Shown here piece by piece: positions 17,301 through 27,300 of a stretch of 64,000 bases of DNA. The number at the start of each line of letters is the position of its first letter. The first letter of the stretch is position 1. Both the position numbers and the translations under genes were made by a program. The notes beneath the pieces are model-generated. The model was not told the origin of the DNA and ran no database searches. It saw only the letters and a list, made by a program, of their open reading frames with translations. The DNA comes from Bacteroides acidifaciens (GTDB lineage Bacteria > Bacteroidota > Bacteroidia > Bacteroidales > Bacteroidaceae), in NCBI RefSeq assembly GCF_903181435.1, contig NZ_CAEUHO010000001.1, positions 682,001-746,000 on the forward strand. Direction: 5' to 3'.

Positions 17301-17930
17301 CCGGTAGCGGTGGACAAAGATGGGAATGACCTGGTGACGTTCAACGAGGATGGTACGGTTGCCAATATTACTACCGGATCGTCACTGAAAGGTACTGAGA
17401 ATCTTGTAAATCTTGGCTCGCTGACTCCGAAATTCAATGGAGCAGTGTCCTTGAGACTTAGCTACAAGGGAATTGCCTTGAATGCTTTCTTTGTGTATGC
17501 AGGCGGTAACAAACTGCGTAATAGTGTGGTAAGTATGAGTGACCAGGTGGGAAGCCAGACGTTGAAAGACATAACCAACCGTTGGAGTGCGGATGCACCG
17601 GATGCAAATGTACGTATGTATATTGATATGCCCACAAAGGTTAAAACTTACGCAAGTACTTTCCAGGATTGGTGGCAATATGGTGATATTAATGTGAAAG
17701 ATGCAGGTTATGTGAAATTGCGTAGCTTGAGTCTGGGGTATAGTTTGCCGTCCGGTATCTGCCGTCAAATCCGGCTTAATTCATTGAATTTGAAGTTGCA
17801 AGTGAACAACCTGTTTACCTGGTGTAAGGCAGGAAGCGACATTGACCCGGAAAGCTACGGATTGAACAGCGGCACACGCGGCATGGCTTCACCCAAGACT
17901 TATTCTATCGGATTATCAACAAGTTTCTAA
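14337..17930 (+). CDS. SusC/RagA-type TonB-dependent transporter with STN signalling domain
   Basis: A 1197-residue outer-membrane protein. It has an N-terminal signal sequence (to about 38), an STN domain (about 46-118) for trans-envelope signalling to FecR, a carboxypeptidase-regulatory-like domain (about 128-205), a TonB plug (about 210-325, with VVVTGYQ and VLKDAAAASIYGALAANGIIVVVTK) and a beta-barrel ending in a terminal Phe. The STN domain matches the upstream FecR and ECF sigma genes and separates this pair from the HTCS-controlled SusC type. The substrate is unknown; the linked zinc metalloprotease hints at a protein or glycoprotein ligand. Confidence 0.93.
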   Translation: MKKQQITLSRKKAMRKVVWMKAAFLLLMFVIALHGRAQNTDSKLISLELKEAPLGEALKQFSNVSGYKVNFPSEDVGAYRVSVSIHQLAPLAALQKILEGKPFEYEVKQHFITVRKAKPASTTRKVRNIEGQVVDEKGDPLPGANIRGIDSPFGAISDIKGNFTCKVMEETHTLEVSFVGMQTEKVSIKGRTHVNVIMHEDKQQLGDVVVTGYQRISRERSTASFGFIDSEQLTRQMHTDLASSLEGQIAGLRMDINPNNGDMSPILRGRGTFSNDVGSHPLIVVDDMPTDLTLSEINPYNVESITVLKDAAAASIYGALAANGIIVVVTKQAKEEGAHVNINADWFITSKPNFNSLNLASTSDIIDYQTAVFDANVAESGSASGFLSSYKAGYYNPLFQLYLDRENGTLSNNEVEATLNQWRNNDYYKEYRDNAWRTAVTQRYNVSVSQKVGKNNHFLSFNYENDKGRTINDKRNKFSLYYKSNYAITSWLNVNAGVDARLGSSDTPNTLFTSYTMQQRYERIMDADGNRYNSPYVNVSGYSGGAYNGSVVSKAEGVSPYKTFGFNVLDALGEGGTKSRNVSIRPFVSLQARFLKMFKYNFMYQYEWNHSKSEVFDAEDSYLMRMTYNSMIDTNGNLAMPKGGRFFQNELSSNRYTVRNQIDFDKSWKNHAVTAIAGLEFRENKIPKPTRQLMYGYDPQTLTSDIIDWQAYRDGVGTSALSGNTITLSGLSPTLQESRHRYASFYANASYSYLSRYNVSGSIRWDQADLFGLDIRNQRHPLWSVGASWIMSEESFMKDIVWLDFLKARMTYGINGNVDQSSTTYFVVKQKTQSNPIKTTYLTYDDDDLPNPKLRWEKTATYNVGLDFRLFNNLVNGSLEYYNRHSSDLLVRRYMDPTLGAKSRVVNNGEMRNRGIEFSLTANLIRKKDWNFAVDFNFAHNKNKMLKVDHSDSDTSTSFIMSPQNYFMEGTSYNTLWAYRIDRIENGYPVAVDKDGNDLVTFNEDGTVANITTGSSLKGTENLVNLGSLTPKFNGAVSLRLSYKGIALNAFFVYAGGNKLRNSVVSMSDQVGSQTLKDITNRWSADAPDANVRMYIDMPTKVKTYASTFQDWWQYGDINVKDAGYVKLRSLSLGYSLPSGICRQIRLNSLNLKLQVNNLFTWCKAGSDIDPESYGLNSGTRGMASPKTYSIGLSTSF

Positions 17931-17951
17931 TTATTAAAAAGAATATAGGAT

Positions 17952-19379
17952 ATGCGTAAATTACTTTATATATTGCCAGTTCTGCTTATCTTGGGATTTG
18001 CGGCTTGCGAGAATTACGTGGATATTACCCCTACAGGAAAGAAGACTGTGGACTCTACCGAGACTTATTATGAATTGGTGGCTTTGCCGAACCGGAGTTA
18101 TTATCCGTCGTCTTTTGCTTTGTTGAGTGATAATGTCTGGTCAAAAGAATCGAATATTATTGGCAAGGAATATCTTTCCTCTGATGGAATCAATATGACT
18201 TTTAATGAGGATGCCGACCGTAAAGAATTAAGTGATAATAATCTGTATGCAAACTGTTATCAATACATCTTACGCTCTAACATCGTGATTTCATTGGTAG
18301 ATCATAGTACAGGTGACAAGGATGTGAAAGAACTGGCTAAAGCGGAAGCAAAAATCATGCGTGCGTGGGATCATTTTATTCTGGTGAATACATTCGCTAA
18401 AGCCTATAATCCGGAGACAGCAGCCACTGACGGTGGTATTGCTATTGTCAGCGAATATGACTTGGAAGCGACTCCTACCAAAGCTACTGTTGCCCAAGTC
18501 TATGACTTTATCATCAAGGATATCGAGGATGCGTTACCTTATCTGCAGGAAGAACCGGTGAATGTATATCATCCCTCGAAAGCATTCGGCTATGCATTGG
18601 CGGCACGCGTTTACTTGTTCCACCGTGACTGGAAAAAGGCTAAGGATGCGGCGGAGGAATCTTTGAAACGGAACAATGCCTTGATAGATTATATAGCTTT
18701 GGATGCCGTCGGGGGACCGACTAAGGTTTCAACTTATGCCAAAGGTGGCAATCCGGAAGTGTTGAATTATGCTTATATGGGTAGTTATTCTGAAAACCCG
18801 TCTATTGCTTATGGTATGATTAGTCCGGAGTTAGTACAACTTTTCGGAGATAATGATGAACGGATGAATTTGTTTTTTAAAACGACTGGTAATTTTGACT
18901 ATAACTTTGACGAGGGTTCTGGAGCTGCTTTATGGAACACTGCCCTTACCTATTCTAAGTTTCAATACATGGCTGTAGGTATGCGTACTGCCGAAGTGTA
19001 TTTGATTTTGGCAGAAGCTAATGCACGGTTAAATGATTTATCCGGGGCTGTCAAAGTGCTGAACTTGTTGCGTGAGAAACGCATTAAGGGGAGCGAAGCG
19101 GTATTGCCGGAACCGGCTACACAACGTGAGATGATGCAGGAAATCATCAATGAGCGTCGTAAAGAACTGCTCTTCGGATTCAGCCGATTCTGGGATTTGA
19201 AACGGTTCAATACGGAAGCCGACTATGCGAAGACGATTACCCGCACTTTCCCGTTGGTTACCACAGATGTGGAGCAGAAAACATATACGTTGAAACCGGA
19301 TTCACGTTTGTATATCATTCCGTTCCCGGTGGCTGCCCGCGAAAAGAATCCGAATCTGACACTGAATACTAACGAATAA
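17952..19379 (+). CDS. SusD/RagB-family surface lipoprotein
   Basis: A 475-residue lipoprotein (lipobox ending FAACE, Cys at about 19) with the SusD helical TPR-like fold. Recognisable parts are ANCYQYILRSNIVI, a YALAARVYL segment and the C-terminal RRKELLFGFSRFWDLKRFN block. It would cap the partner SusC barrel and deliver ligand to it. The gene starts 21 bp after susC. It is shorter than the 614-residue SusD of the second locus in this window. Confidence 0.92.
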   Translation: MRKLLYILPVLLILGFAACENYVDITPTGKKTVDSTETYYELVALPNRSYYPSSFALLSDNVWSKESNIIGKEYLSSDGINMTFNEDADRKELSDNNLYANCYQYILRSNIVISLVDHSTGDKDVKELAKAEAKIMRAWDHFILVNTFAKAYNPETAATDGGIAIVSEYDLEATPTKATVAQVYDFIIKDIEDALPYLQEEPVNVYHPSKAFGYALAARVYLFHRDWKKAKDAAEESLKRNNALIDYIALDAVGGPTKVSTYAKGGNPEVLNYAYMGSYSENPSIAYGMISPELVQLFGDNDERMNLFFKTTGNFDYNFDEGSGAALWNTALTYSKFQYMAVGMRTAEVYLILAEANARLNDLSGAVKVLNLLREKRIKGSEAVLPEPATQREMMQEIINERRKELLFGFSRFWDLKRFNTEADYAKTITRTFPLVTTDVEQKTYTLKPDSRLYIIPFPVAAREKNPNLTLNTNE

Positions 19380-19396
19380 AATAAATCAGGAAAACA

Positions 19397-21907
19397 ATGC
19401 AAAAGATTTTGATGATAATTGTATTGGTGCTTTGGGCGTTGCAAGGAGCCGAAGTACAGGCAAGCGATACCAGTCTGCTGGAATTTGGGAAGAAGGGTCT
19501 GGTAGTTCGTGAAGATACAGTTAAGAAAGACACTGTCAAGAAAACTACACCTTACGAGAAACTGCTGAAAGAAGGTGGTAGCGAATGTGAGGGGATGTTT
19601 ACAGTACGCCATATCAAAGATAACTGGTATTTTGAAGTACCGGATTCTTTGATGGGACGATTATTGTTGGTCGTTACCCGTTTTAAGTCCGTGCCGCAGG
19701 GTTTCAAGATGATTAGTGGCGAAGAGGTGAACCGGAGCGTGGTTTATTGGGAACAGCATAATGGCAAGACTCTCTTTCTGCGCGAATATGTACAGTCACA
19801 GTTTGCCCGTCCGGGGGATAAGATAGCTGAGGCTTTGAAGCAATCGACCGTAGATCCGGTAATTGGCAAGTTCGATGTTATCGGTAGGAATCCGGAAACT
19901 CAGGCACAGCTCATTAATGTATCCAAGTTTCTCTTGGGGGATAATAAGACGTGTGGCTTTACATCAAGTGACCGTTCCATTCTGGGTATCGGCTCGTTAG
20001 TACAGGAACGTACATTTATGGATACCATCAAGACTTATCCTATTAATGTAGAGGTGACCACCTTGCGTACTTACAATATTACTTCCGGCAAGTTGCCGGC
20101 GGCTGCGACGGGTTCGGTGACTGTGAAATTGAATACCAGCATGGTAATGTTGCCTAAAGAGCCCATGCAGCCACGACTGGCGGACGAACGGGTGGGATTC
20201 TTCCAGAATCCGGTAACTGAATTTTCGGACGACCAGCAGGTTACTGTGCGCGGAGCTATCATCCAGCGTTACCGGTTGGAACCGAAAGACCCGGAACGTT
20301 ATCGCCGGGGACAACTTACCGAACCGAAACGTCCTATTGTATATTACATAGACCCTGCAACACCGAAGAAATGGATACCTTATCTTAAAGCGGGTGTGAA
20401 AGACTGGAATGTAGCCTTTGAAGCTGCCGGATTCAAAAATGCCATCATAGCTAAAGAATGGCCGGACGATCCTACAATGAGTTTGGATGACGCACGTTAT
20501 AGCGTGTTGCGTTATCTGCCTTCGGAAAACGAGAATGCTTACGGACCGCGTATTGTAGACCCTCGTAGCGGGGAAATTATGGAGAGCCATATCTGTTGGT
20601 ATCACAACGTGATGAACTTACTTAAAAAGTGGTATATGGTGCAGTGCGGACCTTTGGATAAACGTGCACAGACAATGAACTTTGATGACGAATTGATGGG
20701 TACATTGATTCAGTTCGTTTCCTCACATGAGGTAGGGCATACCCTCGGCTTGCGTCACAACATGGCGGCAAGTTCGGCTACGCCGGTAGAAAAGTTGCGT
20801 GACAAGGCTTGGGTGGAAGCCAATGGTCACACGGTGTCGATAATGGATTATGCACGGTTTAACTATGTGGCGCAGCCTGAGGATAAGATTTCCGGGAAAG
20901 GACTTTTCCCCCGTATTGGCGACTATGATAAATGGGCGATAAAATGGGGTTACCAGTATCGTCCCGAATTTAAAGACCCTTTTAAAGAGAAGGCGGCATT
21001 GCGTGCCGAAGTCACGAAGAAACTTCAGAACGACCATCGTATGTTGTTTATCGGTGATGAAGGAAAAGGTGCTGACCCGCGCAGCCAAAGTGAGGATTTG
21101 GGCGATAACAATATGAAAGCGAATGAATATGGCATAAAGAACCTGAAAAGGGTGATGGAAAATATAATGACCTGGACAGCGCAGCCTGACGGCCAGTATG
21201 ACGACCTGAATACGATTTATAAATCAGTCCGTGCCCAACATCTGAAATATACCCTGCAAGTGCAGAAGAATTTGGGCGGTCGTTATACCAATAATCTGCC
21301 GGGGATGAAACCTCATGATTATCTGCCACGTAGTGTACAGAAAGAGGCGATAGAGTGGTTTGGACGCAATCTGTTTGAGGCTCCGCTCTGGCTCTATCCG
21401 GATAAGGTGGTGAGTTGCACGGGAGTCAAACCTATGGATGAAATTCGTGACCGCCAAAATTCCTTAGTCTCTTTACTGCTCGCACCGGGAATGCTGTATA
21501 ATATCTATTCGTCTTCTTTGTGTGGTTCGGAACCGTATCCGCTTGATGAATATCTGAATGATGTGTTCACTGCGATATGGAAACCTTTGAACACTTCCAA
21601 TGAGTTGGAAAATAATCTCCGTCGCCAGTTACAACGGGCTTATCTGACATTTATCGGACGCATGATGAATCCCGAAAGCAAAGATATCGCCAATGCGAAT
21701 GCGACATTCAGCCGTTCTGATATCCTGCTCTTTGTGGAAACACACTTTGACAAGGTGGAAGAATATGTGAAAAGACAGCTTGCCGTTTGCAAGGAAGGTG
21801 ATTTAAATTATCGTCATTATGCAGCTTTGCTGCGAGATATTAAAAAGACAAAAGAAGCATATTATGGTAAAAATGCCGATATATCTGCTTCAACAGAGGG
21901 CTTATAA
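19397..21907 (+). CDS. Secreted zinc-dependent metalloprotease (DUF4953/DUF5117 type)
   Basis: An 836-residue exported protein with an N-terminal signal sequence (cleavage near VQA, about 22) and a central metzincin-like zinc site HEVGHTLGLRHN (about 443-454). The order fits the Bacteroidetes family with a DUF5118-like N-terminal segment, a DUF5117 domain and a DUF4953 zinc-protease domain. It follows SusD by 17 bp, so it belongs to the sigma-controlled operon. A protease in place of glycosidases suggests that the system feeds on protein or glycoprotein, or trims its own surface. The biochemical substrate is not known to me. Confidence 0.85.
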   Translation: MQKILMIIVLVLWALQGAEVQASDTSLLEFGKKGLVVREDTVKKDTVKKTTPYEKLLKEGGSECEGMFTVRHIKDNWYFEVPDSLMGRLLLVVTRFKSVPQGFKMISGEEVNRSVVYWEQHNGKTLFLREYVQSQFARPGDKIAEALKQSTVDPVIGKFDVIGRNPETQAQLINVSKFLLGDNKTCGFTSSDRSILGIGSLVQERTFMDTIKTYPINVEVTTLRTYNITSGKLPAAATGSVTVKLNTSMVMLPKEPMQPRLADERVGFFQNPVTEFSDDQQVTVRGAIIQRYRLEPKDPERYRRGQLTEPKRPIVYYIDPATPKKWIPYLKAGVKDWNVAFEAAGFKNAIIAKEWPDDPTMSLDDARYSVLRYLPSENENAYGPRIVDPRSGEIMESHICWYHNVMNLLKKWYMVQCGPLDKRAQTMNFDDELMGTLIQFVSSHEVGHTLGLRHNMAASSATPVEKLRDKAWVEANGHTVSIMDYARFNYVAQPEDKISGKGLFPRIGDYDKWAIKWGYQYRPEFKDPFKEKAALRAEVTKKLQNDHRMLFIGDEGKGADPRSQSEDLGDNNMKANEYGIKNLKRVMENIMTWTAQPDGQYDDLNTIYKSVRAQHLKYTLQVQKNLGGRYTNNLPGMKPHDYLPRSVQKEAIEWFGRNLFEAPLWLYPDKVVSCTGVKPMDEIRDRQNSLVSLLLAPGMLYNIYSSSLCGSEPYPLDEYLNDVFTAIWKPLNTSNELENNLRRQLQRAYLTFIGRMMNPESKDIANANATFSRSDILLFVETHFDKVEEYVKRQLAVCKEGDLNYRHYAALLRDIKKTKEAYYGKNADISASTEGL

Positions 21908-21967
21908 AACAAAACGCAAAACTAGGACCGATTTTTATGCATTAAATTCTCTCTCTTTTTTTTGAAT

Positions 21968-22008
21968 AAACTTGCTTTTCCCTTCGGGGAAAGGTGAGTT
22001 TATTTTTT
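21968..22008 (+). terminator. Terminator after the metalloprotease gene
   Basis: A hairpin with outer stem AAACT / AGTTT and inner stem CTTTTCCC / GGGAAAGG around a TTCG tetraloop, followed by TATTTTTTA. It ends the sigma-regulated operon. Confidence 0.8.
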
Positions 22009-22147
22009 ATATACATGCTTCCTGTATTTTACTGATTTACTGAAAGAATCATCATTTTGGGGATTTTGATAACTATTCATTCTCCAATGAACTTAGTGGA
22101 GAAACAAAATGTTGTATATGTAAAAAGAAGAAAGGAGATTTATAAGA

Positions 22148-22894
22148 ATGAAAAAGATAGTATTGCTTCGTCATGGTGAAAGTGCCTGGAACAAGGAAAA
22201 CCATTTTACGGGCTGGACGGATGTAGACCTGACTGAAAAAGGAGTTGCCGAAGCTGAGAAAGCTGGTGTGATACTGAAAGAATATGGATTCAATTTCGAT
22301 AAAGCCTATACCTCTTATCTGAAAAGAGCTGTAAAGACACTGAACTGTGTACTGGACAAGATGGACCTGGACTGGATTCCCGTAGAGAAAAACTGGCGCT
22401 TGAATGAAAAGCATTATGGAGAGTTGCAGGGATTGAATAAAGCGGAAACTGCCGAGAAATATGGTGAAGAGCAAGTGCTCGTATGGCGCCGTAGCTACGA
22501 TATTGCTCCTAATCCGCTTGCGGAGAATGATTTGAGAAACCCGCGTTTCGATTACCGTTACCATGAAGTTCCCGATGCCGAACTTCCCCGTACCGAATCA
22601 TTAAAAGATACCATCGAACGTATTATGCCTTATTGGGAATCGGATATATTTCCCAGTCTGAAAACAGCCCATACCTTATTGGTGGTGGCTCATGGTAATA
22701 GTTTGAGAGGTATCATCAAGCATCTGAAGCATATTTCGGATGAAGATATTATAAAACTGAACCTGCCTACTGCCGTGCCTTACGTTTTTGAGTTTGATGA
22801 AAACCTGAACGTGGCTAATGATTATTTCCTCGGTAATCCCGATGAAATAAAGAAACTGATGGACGCGGTAGCGAATCAGGGGAAGAAAAAATAG
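22148..22894 (+). CDS. gpmA: 2,3-bisphosphoglycerate-dependent phosphoglycerate mutase
   Basis: A 248-residue glycolytic enzyme that interconverts 3- and 2-phosphoglycerate. The phosphohistidine motif [10 protein letters not shown] (His9), [12 protein letters not shown], the [11 protein letters not shown] block and the second catalytic histidine in [10 protein letters not shown] are all present at full family length. It is cytoplasmic. A purine-rich AGAAAGGAG stretch lies 14-20 bp ahead of the ATG. It is 29 bp upstream of the class I aldolase, so two central-carbon enzymes appear to share a transcript. Confidence 0.95.
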   Translation: MKKIVLLRHGESAWNKENHFTGWTDVDLTEKGVAEAEKAGVILKEYGFNFDKAYTSYLKRAVKTLNCVLDKMDLDWIPVEKNWRLNEKHYGELQGLNKAETAEKYGEEQVLVWRRSYDIAPNPLAENDLRNPRFDYRYHEVPDAELPRTESLKDTIERIMPYWESDIFPSLKTAHTLLVVAHGNSLRGIIKHLKHISDEDIIKLNLPTAVPYVFEFDENLNVANDYFLGNPDEIKKLMDAVANQGKKK

Positions 22895-22923
22895 AATAGT
22901 TACACATTAAAAAAAACAAAGTT

Positions 22924-23976
22924 ATGAGTAAAGTAGTTGAATTACTAAGAGATAAGGCTTGTTATTACCTGGACCACACTTGCGAAACCATTGATAAATC
23001 ATTGATTCATGTTCCGTCTCCCGATATAATAGATAAGGTTTGGATTGATTCCGACCGGAACATACGCGTATTGAACAGCCTGCAAACCCTATTGGGACAC
23101 GGACGGCTGGCAAATACCGGTTATGTATCCATACTTCCTGTCGACCAGGATATTGAGCATACCGCCGGGGCATCCTTTGCTCCGAATCCGATTTATTTCG
23201 ATCCGGAAAATATCGTGAAACTGGCTATTGAGGGCGGCTGTAACGGGGTAGCTTCCACATTTGGTATTCTTGGTTCAGTGGCACGTAAATATGCCCATAA
23301 AATACCTTTCATAGTGAAACTGAATCACAATGAGTTGCTTTCTTACCCAAACAGCTTCGACCAAGTGATGTTCGGTACGGTTAAGGAGGCTTGGAATATG
23401 GGAGCGGTAGCTGTAGGAGCAACCATCTATTTCGGTTCTGAACAAAGCCGTCGTCAGTTGGTGGAGATTGCCGAGGCTTTTGAATATGCGCACGAACTGG
23501 GTATGGCAACCATTCTTTGGTGCTATTTGCGTAACAATGATTTCAAGAAAGGTGCTGTGGACTATCATTCCGCTGCCGACCTCACTGGGCAGGCCGACCG
23601 TTTGGGAGTCACTATCAAAGCGGATATTGTGAAACAGAAACTTCCTACTAATAATGGTGGGTTTAAAGCTATCGGCTTCGGTAAAATCGATGAACGTATG
23701 TACACCGAATTAAGTTCCGAACACCCGATTGACCTTTGCCGCTATCAGGTAGCCAACGGCTATATGGGACGTGTAGGATTGATTAACTCCGGCGGAGAAT
23801 CTCATGGAGAATCAGACTTGCGTGATGCTGTCATCACTGCCGTAGTCAATAAACGTGCCGGTGGTATGGGATTGATTAGCGGACGTAAAGCGTTCCAGAA
23901 ACCGATGAATGAAGGCGTAGAGTTATTGAATACCATTCAGGATGTGTATCTTGACCCGGAAATAACAATTGCTTAA
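22924..23976 (+). CDS. fbaB: Class I fructose-bisphosphate aldolase (FbaB/DhnA type)
   Basis: A 350-residue Schiff-base aldolase that cleaves fructose-1,6-bisphosphate. The archaeal/bacterial DhnA-type pattern is seen in [17 protein letters not shown] near the N-terminus, the [11 protein letters not shown] strand, and the C-terminal [17 protein letters not shown] phosphate site. There is no signal peptide. It lies between gpmA and the remains of a transaldolase gene, suggesting an ancestral glycolysis/pentose-phosphate gene group. Confidence 0.92.
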   Translation: MSKVVELLRDKACYYLDHTCETIDKSLIHVPSPDIIDKVWIDSDRNIRVLNSLQTLLGHGRLANTGYVSILPVDQDIEHTAGASFAPNPIYFDPENIVKLAIEGGCNGVASTFGILGSVARKYAHKIPFIVKLNHNELLSYPNSFDQVMFGTVKEAWNMGAVAVGATIYFGSEQSRRQLVEIAEAFEYAHELGMATILWCYLRNNDFKKGAVDYHSAADLTGQADRLGVTIKADIVKQKLPTNNGGFKAIGFGKIDERMYTELSSEHPIDLCRYQVANGYMGRVGLINSGGESHGESDLRDAVITAVVNKRAGGMGLISGRKAFQKPMNEGVELLNTIQDVYLDPEITIA

Positions 23977-24001
23977 TCCTGGTTGAATGGAAATAAATAC
24001 T

Positions 24002-24009
24002 TATCTTTG
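24002..24009 (+). promoter_or_regulatory. Bacteroides -7 element (TATCTTTG) before the transaldolase remnant
   Basis: TATCTTTG lies 35 bp upstream of the former start of the transaldolase gene. The promoter core survives although the gene is broken. Confidence 0.45.
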
Positions 24010-24043
24010 ACTATTAGATAGTTAGCCATTAAAAATTAGAAGT

Positions 24044-24253
24044 ATAAAGTTTTTTATTGACACGGCCAATTTGGAGCAGATTCAAGAGGCGTATGACCTC
24101 GGAGTACTTGACGGAGTGACTACCAACCCTTCGCTCATGGCGAAAGAAGGTATCAAGGGTACGCAAAACCAGCGTGAACATTAGTTGAATTATCCGTTGA
24201 CGGATTCGGGATTGAAGAAATTCCTGGAAGGCTATAAGAAAGTGAATGGCTGA
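24044..24253 (+). pseudogene. Transaldolase remnant with large internal deletion
   Basis: The frame reads [20 protein letters not shown], then a segment with [18 protein letters not shown], ending REH-stop at 24182-24184. It resumes in the same frame as YPLTDSGLKKFLEGYKKVNG before TGA at 24251-24253. These are the first 46 and last about 22 residues of a 215-220-residue MipB/TalC-type transaldolase. The middle, about 150 codons including the catalytic lysine, is missing. The start codon has become ATA (24044). It is certainly non-functional as transaldolase. Confidence 0.88.
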
Positions 24254-24280
24254 GAGTAAGTAAGACTCAATATATAGGCT

Positions 24281-24330
24281 AAACGGTGAACATCAGGCAG
24301 ATTATAACTGCATCATGTTCACCGTTTTTC
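24281..24330. terminator. Hairpin terminator between convergent genes
   Basis: The 13-bp perfect stem AAACGGTGAACAT / ATGTTCACCGTTT (24281-24293 and 24315-24327) is followed by T on the plus strand. It sits just beyond the stop of the minus-strand hybrid regulator and could serve both directions. Confidence 0.75.
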
Positions 24331-24352
24331 TATACTACTGTCAGGAAGGCTG

Positions 24353-27300
24353 TCATTCGTTTTTCCTTTCCTGTTTCCGCTTTTCCTTATATTGTGTCGG
24401 CGTCTCTCCCGTATATTGCTTGAAAGCCGTACTGAAATAGCGTGAAGTTGTAAATCCTACCTTCTCGGCGATTTCCGTAAATGACATTTCTGTACCGGTG
24501 ATTAACGTTATCGCTTTTTCCATCCTGAATTTATTGATATAATCATTGGCTCCCATATCAGTCAGCGCTTTCAGCTTATTATAAAGCGAAGCCCGGCTCA
24601 TACCTATCTCTTTACAGATAAAAGAGACATCTAAGCCACTGCTGTCCAAATTCTCCTGAATGATTTGATTCAGTTTCAACAGGAAAGTTTCGTCTGCCTG
24701 GCTGAACGTACTTTCTTCCGCTGCGGGGATTAATCCGGCATTCAGATATCTTTTCTTGGTAGATTCCCGGTTTTTCAGACGATTGCGGACGATTTCCATC
24801 AACATCTCTATTTCGAAAGGCTTTGTCAGATAACCGTCCGCTCCATTCTTGTATCCGCTCAACTGGCTTTGCTTATCATCTCTTGCCGTCAGAAGAATGA
24901 TAGGAATATGACTGATAGTAATATCTTCCTTCATATTCTTACAAAGTTCGTATCCGTTCATTCTGGGCATCATCACATCACTGACTATAATATCCGGGGC
25001 ATGGTTCTTGATAAGTTTCAGCGCTTCCACGCCGTCCGCGGCTATTATGATTCGCTTAAAGTATTCCCCTAATGATTTCTTTAGGAAATCCGTCAGGTCG
25101 GGATTATCATCCACTACTAAAATCGTATAGGAAGTTGTATCGAAATTATTTTCATCCGGTATATTTTCATTCTTGTCATCACTAATCAGTTCGTTCAGAT
25201 ATGCTTTGGGCTGGCAGATAATTTCTTCGGTTCCCTGTTTCAGTGGCAGTTCGAAGAAGAAAGTGGCACCTGCTTCCTGGTTATTACGGGCATCGATGGA
25301 ACCGCCGTGCAGCTCAACCAGAATTTTAGAATAAGATAGCCCGATTCCCGTTCCGCTTTGTTCGCCCGTTCCTTGGTAGAAGCGGGTAAAGAGCTTCCGG
25401 GTATCTACCTGCTGCAATCCGTTGCCCTGGTCGGCAATGGAGACACGTACTCTGCCTTCTTCGGGAAGTAATTCAGAAGTAATTGTAATTTCCGTATTTT
25501 CGGGGCTATGTTTCAGGGCGTTAATAAGCAGATTGCTTAAAATAGTCTCACACTTGTCCTTGTCGAAGCTGACAGTTTCAATCCGTGGGTCGAGTTCATA
25601 GCGGATTCGTACATTCTTGGCTTCACCCTCGCTGATAAAGTCCTGTGAAACGTGCTCAATCCATTGGTTGAATGGATGAGGCTGTATCTGCATTTTACTT
25701 TCTCCAACTTCCATTTTGCGTACATCAAGCACCATGTTTATCAAGTTCTTCATGCGTTGTGATTGTCTGTAAATAGCCTTCAACGGAAGATACTGATTGT
25801 CATCGGAAGAGAGCGATTTCAATATCCTACTGAGTGGAGCGTGTATCAGTGTCAATGGAGTACGAAGTTCGTGGCTGATATTGATAAGGAAACGCACTTT
25901 TTCCTCATACACCTGTTGTTCGTGTTCCTTCATAGCCCACCTTAACTTTTCTTCCTTACGTCTTAATGTTCTTCGGAACGTTTCTATAATAATAACAGTA
26001 ACCAAAAACGCGCAGCTAAGGATGAACCACCAAGTGCGATACCAGGGCGGAAGAATCGTAAGTTCAAGCACTTCCTGGCTGGGAATCCAGCTACCATCCT
26101 TTGCAGTGCAGGAAGCCATGATTTTATAACTTCTTGGTGGCAGTGAGCGTATAGCCAGTTCGGGATTATAGGACTCGATTTGCTGGTCGTTCAGACCCTC
26201 TATCTGATATTTATACACCTTCTGACGGAAAATATCTTCCTCTTTCGACATAATCCGGATAGTGATATTACTGTTCCAGGGCGCGGAGATACCTTTCGGG
26301 GTGCCGCTTAACTCGTTATTAACGGATTCTCCGTTGATAATAACATCCGATAACTGAAGTTGGGGAAGTTCGGATGTCGTTAAAGGAAGGTTGCAGTTGA
26401 TATGCAGCAGACCTTTTACACCGCCCATATACACATCTCCCTGTATGCTTAATAATTGGGGTTTGGAAAGATATTCGTTCAAAATAACACCGTCCGACTC
26501 TCCGAAAAGAACAAACTTCTTTTCTTTTATCAACCAGGCGAATAACATACTGTCGGCTCCTATCCATACTTTTCCTTGTTGGTCACATACTATCAGGGTG
26601 ATTTCGCCGAACAGGGAAGTCGGTATTGGAGTCTTTGTCTTTGTACTGGGGCTGTAATGTACCAATCCGTAATTGTTTCCAATCCAAAAATTGCCTTCTT
26701 CGTCCCGTGAAACAGAATTGATAATCGTGTCTTTCCGACAAGAGTACAGGGCTTTCAGCCGGTTTGTGCGGTTATCCAGTTCATAAATATGTTTTGTATC
26801 GCTCAGATAAGTATGCTCCTGATAATTGCCGATTGGTAGGAGAGCACCGATAATATCTTGTCCTTCCTGCTCTGTAGCGATGCTGAAAGTTTGCTCTTTC
26901 AGGTTGTACTTATAGATATGCTCCCCTAGAAATAGGATACTATGCGGTGTGTTTTGTAATAAATTTACGGCTTTTCCCCGGTTGCAAAGACGGGCGTTTG
27001 TTTCAGCATCGACAATGGTGAAAGGTTGTTTTTCTCCAGTTGCCGGATTGAAAATGAATACTCCCTGCGAGAAAAGAGAAATCAATAATTTGCCGGGAGT
27101 AAACGCGCAGATAGACGCCACCTTATCTTCCCATGTAGAAGGGTAATGGGTGAATTTCTCCGTAACCGGATTGAAGCTGTTGATGCCACCCCCGTCCGTT
27201 CCTGTCCATATTCGGTTTTCAGATTCCTGGAAAAGGCTTAGGACAGTAGCGTTGCTTAGTCCGCGGTCATTGCCGGGTAACACATCTTTATAGGTTTTCA

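Noticed and set aside
24044..24253. Functional short transaldolase-like peptide
   Set aside because: No ATG at the former start, a stop at the deletion junction and no catalytic lysine.
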